From positions 3,727-11,182 of the forward strand of contig PKWO01000294.1 in the NCBI GenBank assembly GCA_003132085.1: DNA of 7,456 bases, written 5' to 3'. This DNA is from Oxalobacteraceae bacterium. GTDB lineage: Bacteria > Pseudomonadota > Gammaproteobacteria > Burkholderiales > Burkholderiaceae_D. Below the pieces are notes generated by a model that saw only the letters and a program-made list of their open reading frames with translations, ran no database searches and was not told where the DNA came from. The position numbers and the translations under genes were made by a program. Shown piece after piece: positions 1-5,543 of this stretch. How positions within the stretch are numbered: the first letter of the stretch is position 1; the number at the start of each line of letters is the position of its first letter.

Positions 1-242
1 CCGCCCATCAGCCCGATGCCGCTGAAAAATGTCACGTCAACCAAACCATTTTTACCGCCGCTGTGAATGCCTCCCCAGTAGGCCAGCGCCAAGCCGATTG
101 TGATCGCGATCGCCGACCCGTGTATGCGGCCGAAGGTTAGGCTGCGCGATATTTTTCCCGACAATAGTACAATAATTCCGACCACGGCGAAGGCGGTGAT
201 AAGGCCATTCTGGCGTGCGGCCTTCTCGAATATTTCAAACAT
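1..242 (-). CDS. madM: Malonate transporter subunit MadM (N-terminal part, runs off left edge)
   Basis: The ATG at 242-240 opens a frame that stays open to the window edge, giving 80 codons plus two bases. The protein begins MFEIFEKAARQNGLITAFAV and contains LTFGRIHGSAIAITIGLALA and, at the edge, FSGIGLMGG, which I recognise as the N-terminus of MadM, the large membrane subunit of the MadL/MadM malonate carrier. Two hydrophobic segments are visible, about residues 14-29 and 43-59. MadM works with MadL in the inner membrane; the pair is known from Malonomonas rubra as a sodium-dependent malonate importer. An AGGAG Shine-Dalgarno lies 5 nt before the ATG, and the TAG stop of madL forms part of it (TAGGAG), so translation of the two subunits is probably coupled. 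Most of the protein (family length about 250 residues) lies outside the window. Confidence 0.9.
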   Translation of the reverse strand, partial: MFEIFEKAARQNGLITAFAVVGIIVLLSGKISRSLTFGRIHGSAIAITIGLALAYWGGIHSGGKNGLVDVTFFSGIGLMG

Positions 243-250
243 GGCGACTC

Positions 251-652
251 CTAGCAGATTGGTTGGCTTTGATCAAAATCTACTGCCGCAACGCTTTCCG
301 GACTCTCCATCCGATTGATCGCCGCGATACAGCACGCGCACACCGCTACCGCCGCAAATGCCGAGAGCAATGCCACCGGTCCGCCGCGTAGGGCCGCGAC
401 TACATTTTGCTGGGCCGCCATGGCGACGACCACCGGAATATACATGGCGCCCCAGTAGCCGACACCGGCCTCGGTAGGTTTGGGCAATAGCGCCCTCGGC
501 ACCATATACAGACGGGCGAATATTAATAAAAGCATGGCGATGCCGACCCCGCCAACATTCGCTTTAACGCCTAAGAGGATGCCCAGAAGGTCTCCCAGGA
601 AGATGCCAAGCAGATGGCAACAAGCGAGTAAAGCGGTTCCATATATAATCAT
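251..652 (-). CDS. madL: Malonate transporter subunit MadL
   Basis: This 133-residue, strongly hydrophobic protein matches MadL, the small subunit of the malonate carrier, in length and sequence. The N-terminus MIIYGTALLACCHLLGIFLG, the motif GVKANVGGVGIAMLLLIFAR (residues 28-47) and the PKPTEAGVGYWGAMYIPVVV stretch (57-76) are typical. About four membrane segments can be drawn: 3-27, 33-49, 66-84 and 91-112. The polar tail after residue 113 is probably cytoplasmic or periplasmic. It functions with MadM, whose gene starts 8 nt after the madL stop. AAGGAG lies 8 nt before the ATG and supports this start. Unlike the tightly packed mdc genes, madL is set off from mdcE by 115 nt, so the transporter pair could have partly separate expression, though I see no convincing promoter there. 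Family assignment is firm; ion coupling is inferred from the family. Confidence 0.93.
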   Translation of the reverse strand: MIIYGTALLACCHLLGIFLGDLLGILLGVKANVGGVGIAMLLLIFARLYMVPRALLPKPTEAGVGYWGAMYIPVVVAMAAQQNVVAALRGGPVALLSAFAAVAVCACCIAAINRMESPESVAAVDFDQSQPIC

Positions 653-774
653 GAAATTGTCTCCTTAAAGGATCGTATAGTTATTTTCGAGCGTGGTATT
701 TCTAAGTAGTAGCCGATAGTGTTCGCTGATTTTTTAGATGCTTCTCCTAATGGCTGCAATTGCTCATTTACCAT
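649..774 (-). CDS. Doubtful 41-codon ORF bridging mdcE and madL
   Basis: An ATG at 774-772, overlapping the last 7 bases of mdcE, opens a 41-residue frame (MVNEQLQPLGEASKKSANTI at its start) that ends in TGA at 651-649, overlapping the madL ATG as ATGA. The arrangement resembles translational coupling and exactly spans the one loose gap in the operon. Against it, the bases before its ATG (CGCCTCCA) are not a Shine-Dalgarno, the sequence is hydrophilic and matches no family I know, and this frame is also open upstream through mdcE, so it may simply be chance. It could be translated by ribosomes reinitiating at the mdcE stop. Apart from this frame and the madL ribosome-binding site, the gap from 653 to 767 holds nothing I can identify. 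Confidence 0.2.
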   Translation of the reverse strand: MVNEQLQPLGEASKKSANTIGYYLEIPRSKITIRSFKETIS

Positions 775-1580
775 TGGAGGCGCATTACTTCGCGCACTTT
801 TCTTGAGGCGCGGCGGTGCTCTGCCCCTAGGCGACTGACGAGATTTCGGTCCGGGTCGGCAAGGATATCCAACAGAGCCGAGCGCAGGCAATTTTCGACG
901 GCATTGATATCTGCGGCGGACGGAAAATCGGGGTCTTCCAAGTTCAGACATTCCCATAGCAAACCTAGCGATGCATAACTTTCAATGTCGTAGGCCATTG
1001 GTGGTATCTTCGACGCAAAGGACTCCAGCGCGTCGACCGAGCGCATCGTGATGCGTGCCGCCGATGCCTTACCCATCGCATGCACCATGACCTGAGGATC
1101 GTTGATCGCGATCAGGCGGTTAGCTTGATAGCCATGGGCGAGAAAAGCGCCGGACATTGCCTTGCCGACAATCAGCCCGATCACCGGATGGCCGGCAAGA
1201 CGGGCTCTGGCATAGGCGCCGGCGGCACCGGCCAAGGCCTGATGGATCCCGAATCCTTCCTCGCGCCGACCGTAGGCTTGACTAGTCACGTCGATCACCG
1301 CGACGATCGCCCTTTTGGACATGCGGTCGCTATCTTCCGCGATGATTTGATGTACCGCTCTGGCTATCTGCCAACCCTCCGCCAAGCCGACCTCGCCGTT
1401 GCGCGCACGTGGGAAGCGATTGTCAGGGTCCGGCACCACCGCGATATAGCGTGCACCGAGATTGCCCAGGCTGGCGTCGGCCACCAGCACTGACGCGGGG
1501 TACCCGGGAACCAGCGGGCCATTGGCGGTCAGCGATGAAACCCAGATCGCTCCGCGACTTCGTTCTAAGGCTGCTTTCAT
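768..1580 (-). CDS. mdcE: Malonate decarboxylase gamma subunit MdcE
   Basis: This is the gamma subunit of biotin-independent malonate decarboxylase. With MdcD it forms the carboxyltransferase-like (crotonase-fold) unit that decarboxylates malonyl-S-MdcC to acetyl-S-MdcC in the cytoplasm. Characteristic stretches are DVTSQAYGRREEGFGIHQAL (residues 97-116), VGKAMSGAFLAHGYQANRL (138-156) and INDPQVMVHAMGKASAARIT just after. I chose the ATG at 1580-1578, giving 270 residues, close to the usual gamma length. A longer frame from 1658 would add 26 residues lying wholly inside mdcD and unlike the family. The chosen ATG overlaps the mdcD stop as ATGA and has an AAGGGA-like ribosome-binding site about 10 nt upstream, so translation is likely coupled to mdcD. 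In many mdc operons mdcG and mdcH follow here; they do not in this one. No defect is seen. Confidence 0.95.
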   Translation of the reverse strand: MKAALERSRGAIWVSSLTANGPLVPGYPASVLVADASLGNLGARYIAVVPDPDNRFPRARNGEVGLAEGWQIARAVHQIIAEDSDRMSKRAIVAVIDVTSQAYGRREEGFGIHQALAGAAGAYARARLAGHPVIGLIVGKAMSGAFLAHGYQANRLIAINDPQVMVHAMGKASAARITMRSVDALESFASKIPPMAYDIESYASLGLLWECLNLEDPDFPSAADINAVENCLRSALLDILADPDRNLVSRLGAEHRRASRKVREVMRLQW

Positions 1581-2428
1581 GCTGGAAGTCCCTTCCGGTA
1601 GATGGCGCGAATCTGCTCCGGCGTTGCCTGGACGCCGGTATCCACTGCGGCCAGGCAAGCTAGAAAATCCCGATATAGATCGCTACGATTTTCACTGGGC
1701 AAGCCTTGCCGGAACAAGTCGCCGATCACACTCTGGATCTGCCGGGCATCGTCTTCGACATAGGCGTCGACCAGTCTCGATCGATAGCGCTGTTCGCCGC
1801 CGGTAAAGCTCCAAATGAAAGGCTTGTCGCGCGAGTCGTACTCGTCGATACCGGCCTCTTGTTCAATCACCGCAGGGCCGTTAAGGCCGAGCCTCGCCTC
1901 ACGGGTAACGACCACATAGCTGCACAATGCAGCAGCGATCGACATGCCGCCGAAGCAGCCGACCGTGCCGGCCGTCACCCCGATCACCGGTTGATAGCGG
2001 CGTAGGTCAACGATGCCGGAGTGGATTTCTGCGATCGCTGCCAGACCGAGATTCGCTTCCTGGAGGCGAACACCGCCTGTTTCAAACAGGATGATCGCTC
2101 TGGTTGGAATACCGTTGCGGTTGTCGTCGGCCGCCATTTCCAACGCACCGGCGATCTTGGCGCCGCCAACCTCGCCCAAACTACCGCCTTGGAACGCACC
2201 CTCCATCGACAAGATCACTGACGGGTGGCCGTCGAACGTGCCCTTGGCGACCACCACGCCATCGTCTGACTGCGTAACGATTCCTTGCATGGCGAGCCAG
2301 GGCGAAGTGATGCGATCGAAGGGGCCAACCAACTCGCGCATCGAACCGGCGTCCAGCAATACGCGCGCGCGACTGCGCGCATCGAGTTCGATAAAGCTCT
2401 CACGATGTAGTAGTTGCTCAATGTTCAT
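1577..2428 (-). CDS. mdcD: Malonate decarboxylase beta subunit MdcD
   Basis: This is the beta subunit of malonate decarboxylase, partner of MdcE in the malonyl-S-carrier-protein decarboxylase step. The crotonase/carboxyltransferase fold shows in EGAFQGGSLGEVGGAKI (residues 76-92), FETGGVRLQEANLGLAA (115-131) and GVTAGTVGCFGGMSIAAAL (150-168), whose glycine-rich turns usually build the oxyanion and thioester pockets. WSFTGGEQRY follows before the C-terminal helices. I prefer the ATG at 2428-2426 (283 residues): GGGAGG lies 10 nt upstream and MNIEQLLHRESFIELDARSR aligns with family N-termini from memory. An in-frame ATG at 2446-2444 would add MGGQKR, but its nearest GGAG is 13 nt away. The chosen start overlaps mdcC by 11 nt. 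The 3' end overlaps mdcE by 4 nt. Confidence 0.95.
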   Translation of the reverse strand: MNIEQLLHRESFIELDARSRARVLLDAGSMRELVGPFDRITSPWLAMQGIVTQSDDGVVVAKGTFDGHPSVILSMEGAFQGGSLGEVGGAKIAGALEMAADDNRNGIPTRAIILFETGGVRLQEANLGLAAIAEIHSGIVDLRRYQPVIGVTAGTVGCFGGMSIAAALCSYVVVTREARLGLNGPAVIEQEAGIDEYDSRDKPFIWSFTGGEQRYRSRLVDAYVEDDARQIQSVIGDLFRQGLPSENRSDLYRDFLACLAAVDTGVQATPEQIRAIYRKGLPA

Positions 2429-2744
2429 GCGCTTCTGGCCTCCCATTCAACTGGTTCAACTCCTCAAACGCTTGCTCGATCCGTATGCGCACCACTCCAG
2501 GAGTTGCGCCGAAATCATTGATTTCGATCTTGCAAGCAGGTAGTAGCGCTGCGGTGAAAATGCGCGTCATGAGGGCTTCCCACACACGGCCCATGCCGTC
2601 GACCGACGTGTTGATCGCGATCGTGACGACACCGGCACCTTGCGGCTCCAACAGGACTTCGAGATCGCCGGAACCGACCACGCCGGTCAACACCCGTTGT
2701 TTGGCAGGTGCCCCGGCAGGATATTCGTAAATAATCTTTTCCAT
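2418..2744 (-). CDS. mdcC: Malonate decarboxylase acyl carrier protein (delta subunit) MdcC
   Basis: This small protein of 108 residues is the dedicated acyl carrier protein of malonate decarboxylase. It carries acetyl and malonyl groups on a phosphodiester-linked 2'-(5''-triphosphoribosyl)-3'-dephospho-CoA arm instead of phosphopantetheine. The expected attachment serine is present: VGSGDLEVLLEP starts at residue 23 with Ser25, the position known for the Klebsiella protein. NTSVDGMGRVWEALMTRIF (residues 45-63) and ALLPACKIEINDFGATPGVV (65-84) are also family features. It is slightly longer than the roughly 99 residues usual for the family; the extra residues are the tail NGRPEAHEH, part of which overlaps the mdcD start. 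AAAGGA lies 5 nt before the ATG. The gene starts 14 nt after mdcB, the cofactor synthase that serves it. Confidence 0.95.
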   Translation of the reverse strand: MEKIIYEYPAGAPAKQRVLTGVVGSGDLEVLLEPQGAGVVTIAINTSVDGMGRVWEALMTRIFTAALLPACKIEINDFGATPGVVRIRIEQAFEELNQLNGRPEAHEH

Positions 2745-2758
2745 CGTCGTCCTTTAAT

Positions 2759-3649
2759 TTAGTGCGCCAAATCTGTCCTAATACGATCCAGAAACAACGT
2801 CGCGGCCAGCAAGTCGGCGGCGCCGCCGGGCGAGACCCGCAAGGTCAACATCTCCGCCTCGTATTGCTGCAGTGCCGTCGCGCCGTCGCTGTGGGCGGCA
2901 CCGCCTGCCGCAAGTATTCGCCGCGCGCCGGATTGCACCGCAGTCAGCGCGTCAGTTCCGCCGCGCGACAGGACGCAGGTATCATCGAGGTCGGAGACTA
3001 TCGCCAACAGCGCGTTGAGCCGTGCTGCATTTTCGCCATGCCCGCTTGCGCGCGAACGTTCCAACGTTGGCAAGGCAATGTCGATCACGTGCGGGAACCC
3101 TGCTTGCGCCTGCGCACGCGCGCCGCCTACCCCATAATCGCGGCATGCGCGCTCGCCTTTGTTGCCGGTGGTAACGGGAGCAAAACGGTCATGGCAACGC
3201 GCCAATGCGCCGGCGCGGGCCGCCACCGATTGCGGCGCAAGCGACAGACAATCTTGTGCCGCAGCGGAAACAAGCAGACCGAGAGCCCAGACCGCCCCTC
3301 GATGAGTATTCGTGCCGCCGGTCGCTTGCATCATGGCGCGCTCGCCTTGGCGGCCAATGGCGCCGATTTCCTCACGCAAAGTCTGCTGGTCCGCGATAGT
3401 TTGACCGGCGCTCGCCATGGCGTGAAACGTCGAGTGCAAGGCCCACGCCGAGTGACACATCAAATTCCAACTAAGGTCGATATGCGCGCCGCGGCTACGC
3501 ATATCGACCAGGCCCGGTTTAGGCGTTAACATGACCTCGGCAATCAAGGCGGAAACCACTGCGTCTGCCAAATAGTCGGGCAGCGATCCGGATACCCGGT
3601 TGAGCGGAGGCGACGTCTGGAACCTATCAACGGCCACGGTTGGCGTCAT
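2759..3649 (-). CDS. mdcB: Triphosphoribosyl-dephospho-CoA synthase MdcB
   Basis: MdcB (CitG-like family) joins ATP and 3'-dephospho-CoA, releasing adenine, to give 2'-(5''-triphosphoribosyl)-3'-dephospho-CoA, the precursor of the MdcC prosthetic group. Family motifs in order are LTPKPGLVDMRSRGAHIDL (residues 41-59), ATGGTNTHRGAVW (109-121), the lysine-containing TTGNKGERACRDYGVGGARA (160-179), SDLDDTCVLSRGG (219-231) and the C-terminal SPGGAADLLAATLFLDR. I chose the ATG at 3649-3647 (296 residues). It shares one base with the mdcA stop (TGATG) and has AGGAG 6 nt upstream. A longer frame beginning at 3697 would put 16 extra residues inside mdcA with no family resemblance. The protein acts with MdcG, which is not in this window. 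Placement of mdcB second in the operon follows the Klebsiella and Pseudomonas order. Confidence 0.95.
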   Translation of the reverse strand: MTPTVAVDRFQTSPPLNRVSGSLPDYLADAVVSALIAEVMLTPKPGLVDMRSRGAHIDLSWNLMCHSAWALHSTFHAMASAGQTIADQQTLREEIGAIGRQGERAMMQATGGTNTHRGAVWALGLLVSAAAQDCLSLAPQSVAARAGALARCHDRFAPVTTGNKGERACRDYGVGGARAQAQAGFPHVIDIALPTLERSRASGHGENAARLNALLAIVSDLDDTCVLSRGGTDALTAVQSGARRILAAGGAAHSDGATALQQYEAEMLTLRVSPGGAADLLAATLFLDRIRTDLAH

Positions 3650-5310
3650 CACCAACTCCTGAATTTGCCGGGTGGCTGGTAAAGGCCGTCGGACCAACTC
3701 ACCAGATCCGCCACGCTCTTGGCAGCCAGAAGCGAGCGAGTAGCTTCGGTGCGATTAACTCCCATGTCCTCAGGCAGTGCGACCAAACCCTCCTTGCGCA
3801 TGCGGGCTGTGGCTTTGGGATCATGCGTGAGTCCGATTGGCGTAACGCCCGCAACGGCGGCCAGCATCGCTTTACGCTCTTCAAGCGAGCGGGCCTTATA
3901 CAGGTAGGCGATGCCTTCCTCAGTGAGCACATGGGTGACGTCGTCGCCGTAGATCATCACCGGCGCGATCGGCATGTTCGATTCGCGCCCGACCGCTACC
4001 GCATCGAGTGTCTCGACGATGGTCGGTTGCCCGCCTCCTTGAAACGTCTCCACCATTTGTACTACCAGCTTTTTGCCGCGCGCCAGAGGGTCGGCGGTCT
4101 CAATCAAGTCTAGCCACGCAGGGCTTGCATGCCGCCGTCCATGCGGGTCGTGGCCCATGTTGGGCGCACCGCCGAAACCGGTGAGGCGGCCGCGGGTGAC
4201 CGTGGAGGAGTTAGCCAGGCCATCCATTTGCAGCGTGGACCCAATGAACAGATCTACCGCATACTGTCCCGCCAATTGGCACAGAGCGCGATTCGATCGC
4301 ATGGAACCGTCTCGCCCGGTGAAAAACACGTCGGGTCGAGCGGCTACATAATCTTCCATCCCCAATTCGCCGCCAAAACAGTGAACGCTCTCAACCCAGC
4401 CTGATTCGATCGCCGGGATCAATGTCGGGTGCGGGTTCAACGCCCAGTTCTTGCATATTTTTCCCTTAAGGCCAAGTTTTTCGCCGTAGGTCGGCAGTAT
4501 CAGTTCAATCGCTGCGGTATTGAAGCCGATTCCGTGATTAAGTGACTGTACGCCGTGACGTTCATACACTCCGCGAATCGCCATCATGGCCATCAGAATA
4601 TGCACAGGCTTGATCAGGCGCGGATCACGTGTGAAGAGCGGTTCAAGGGAAAACGGCCGGTCCGACTGGACCACAAAGTCGATCCAAGAGCCTGGGATAT
4701 CGACGCGCGGCAAGTCGGCCGGATTATCCACTATCTCGTTGACCTGAGCGATCACGATTCCGTCGCGGAATGCCGCCGCTTCGACCAACGTAGGCGTATC
4801 CTCTGTGCTCGATCCGGTATAGAGATTGCCTTGCCGGTCCGCTTTGAAACCGGCGACCAGCACGACGTTTGGCGTCAGGTCGACGAAAAGACGCGCATAG
4901 AGTTCGATGTAGGTGTGAATCGCACCGACTTCCAGCAGGCCGTCTTGTAAGAATTGTGAAATGCGCAAGCTTTGTGCGCCGGCGTAGGCGAAATCCAGCT
5001 TGCTGGCAATGCCTCGCTCGAATAGATCGAGGTGTTCCGGGCGGCTGACGCTGGGCATAATCATATGCAATCGATTTACTTTGGCGGGATCGACTTTAAC
5101 CAATGAGCGCGACAGAAAGTCTGCCTGTTTTTGGTTGTTGCCCTCAAGTACAACCCGGTCGCCGGACGCAATCAGCAACTCCAGTGCGGTAACAATGGCG
5201 TCGGAGGGCAAGACCGGACCATCGGCCAAGTGGCGAACCAGCGCAAGACGGCGTTGTTTTTCGGTTCTACGTTTGCTCCAACGCGGGTCGGGCGGGGTTC
5301 TGGCTAACAT
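3649..5310 (-). CDS. mdcA: Malonate decarboxylase alpha subunit MdcA (acetyl-S-ACP:malonate ACP transferase)
   Basis: MdcA moves the carrier-protein thiol from acetate to malonate, loading malonate on MdcC and releasing acetate; it is the first enzyme of each catalytic cycle. The fold is CoA-transferase-like. Visible family stretches are VLEGNNQKQADFLSRSLV (from residue 54), SSTEDTPTLVEAAAF, SLNHGIGFNTAAIELILPTY, the segment around CFGGELGMEDYV, and GGAPNMGHDPHGRRHASPAW (380-399). The protein ends in LYQPPGKFRSW. I chose the ATG at 5310-5308, giving 553 residues, the usual size for alpha. GGAG lies 5 nt upstream, and MLARTPPDPRWSKRRTEKQR is a typical N-terminus. A 15-residue longer frame starting at 5355 would overlap the predicted promoter and is rejected. 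It is the first gene of the operon, about 26 nt downstream of the inferred transcription start, and its stop overlaps mdcB. Confidence 0.96.
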   Translation of the reverse strand: MLARTPPDPRWSKRRTEKQRRLALVRHLADGPVLPSDAIVTALELLIASGDRVVLEGNNQKQADFLSRSLVKVDPAKVNRLHMIMPSVSRPEHLDLFERGIASKLDFAYAGAQSLRISQFLQDGLLEVGAIHTYIELYARLFVDLTPNVVLVAGFKADRQGNLYTGSSTEDTPTLVEAAAFRDGIVIAQVNEIVDNPADLPRVDIPGSWIDFVVQSDRPFSLEPLFTRDPRLIKPVHILMAMMAIRGVYERHGVQSLNHGIGFNTAAIELILPTYGEKLGLKGKICKNWALNPHPTLIPAIESGWVESVHCFGGELGMEDYVAARPDVFFTGRDGSMRSNRALCQLAGQYAVDLFIGSTLQMDGLANSSTVTRGRLTGFGGAPNMGHDPHGRRHASPAWLDLIETADPLARGKKLVVQMVETFQGGGQPTIVETLDAVAVGRESNMPIAPVMIYGDDVTHVLTEEGIAYLYKARSLEERKAMLAAVAGVTPIGLTHDPKATARMRKEGLVALPEDMGVNRTEATRSLLAAKSVADLVSWSDGLYQPPGKFRSW

Positions 5311-5342
5311 GATCACTCCGGCAATTCGATCTCGATAATTGC

Positions 5343-5371
5343 ACGATAGGGGCAATGCGACCGCTTTTCAA
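5343..5371 (-). promoter_or_regulatory. Predicted mdcA operon promoter
   Basis: On the minus strand TTGAAA (5371-5366, five of six bases matching the sigma-70 -35 consensus) and TATCGT (5348-5343, four of six) are separated by exactly 17 bp. This predicts transcription starting at an A near 5336, leaving a leader of about 26 nt that just holds the mdcA ribosome-binding site. The imperfect -10 suits an activator-dependent promoter. Seen in sequence; use of the promoter is inferred. Confidence 0.6.
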
Positions 5372-5382
5372 TCAACCTTGAT
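5371..5382. promoter_or_regulatory. Inverted repeat ATCAA-CC-TTGAT, candidate MdcR activation site
   Basis: A perfect 5-bp inverted repeat with a 2-bp centre sits at about -40 from the inferred mdcA start and touches the -35 box. LysR-type regulators typically have a weaker activation site here that they contact when the inducer binds. That MdcR binds it is inferred from position. Confidence 0.4.
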
Positions 5383-5387
5383 GCGGT

Positions 5388-5410
5388 TTCATTACTGTGG
5401 GGCTAATGAA
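5388..5410. promoter_or_regulatory. Inverted repeat TTCATTA-N9-TAATGAA, candidate MdcR recognition site
   Basis: A perfect 7-bp inverted repeat with a 9-bp spacer contains the T-N11-A core typical of LysR-family operators (T5393 to A5405). Its centre (5399) lies at about -63 from the inferred mdcA start, the usual place of the high-affinity LysR recognition site. It also covers the -35 position of the candidate mdcR promoter, which would explain the autorepression common in this family. The repeat and spacing are seen; binding by MdcR is inferred. Confidence 0.6.
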
Positions 5411-5431
5411 TTAAGGTGTTTATGTTATTAT
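5403..5431 (+). promoter_or_regulatory. Weak candidate mdcR promoter
   Basis: TATTAT at 5426-5431 matches five of six bases of the -10 consensus on the plus strand, but nothing close to TTGACA lies 16-18 bp upstream (the region reads CTAATGA, inside the operator). If used, transcription would begin near 5438 and give an mdcR leader of about 105 nt. A second option, TTGAAC at 5471-5476, has no good -10 downstream. Confidence 0.3.
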
Positions 5432-5457
5432 GCTCCTACTGCTCCTACCGCTCCTAC
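5431..5457. repeat. Three tandem copies of a 9-bp repeat (TGCTCCTAC)
   Basis: TGCTCCTAC (5431-5439), TGCTCCTAC (5440-5448) and CGCTCCTAC (5449-5457) follow without gap; only the first base of the third copy differs. The array is bracketed by two ATTAAGG copies (5410-5416 and 5461-5467). It lies between the operator and mdcR, in or at the edge of the mdcR leader. Each unit contains CTCCT, the sequence ribosomes carry as anti-Shine-Dalgarno. The role is unknown. Confidence 0.85.
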
Positions 5458-5543
5458 CCCATTAAGGGCGTTGAACAGTTCCTTTTCAGCGTACATCTCT
5501 ATTCCGCGCGACGTGTCGGCCTACACAAGGAAATGGCGGCCAT

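Noticed and set aside
653..767. A separate promoter or terminator between mdcE and madL
   Set aside because: I found only AT-rich sequence with poor box matches (TTAGAA and TAACTA-like) and no stable hairpin with a T-run, so neither could be supported.
1099..1114. Palindrome TGATCGCGATCA and similar GATCGCGATC copies near 100 and 2612
   Set aside because: All lie within coding frames and arise from frequent ATC GCG ATC codon strings; spacing is irregular, so they do not look like a repeat family or operator.
2013..2543. Plus-strand frame of 176 residues opposite mdcD and mdcC
   Set aside because: Antisense to two recognised subunits, with no ribosome-binding site and no family resemblance.
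2762..3529. Plus-strand frame of 255 residues opposite mdcB
   Set aside because: It is antisense to a clearly recognised MdcB and its arginine- and cysteine-rich composition is that of a shadow frame in GC-rich DNA.
5311..5355. Longer MdcA start at 5355 adding MPLSCNYRDRIAGVI
   Set aside because: It overlaps the predicted -10 box and lies upstream of the inferred transcription start, whereas the ATG at 5310 has GGAG at 5 nt and gives the family length.
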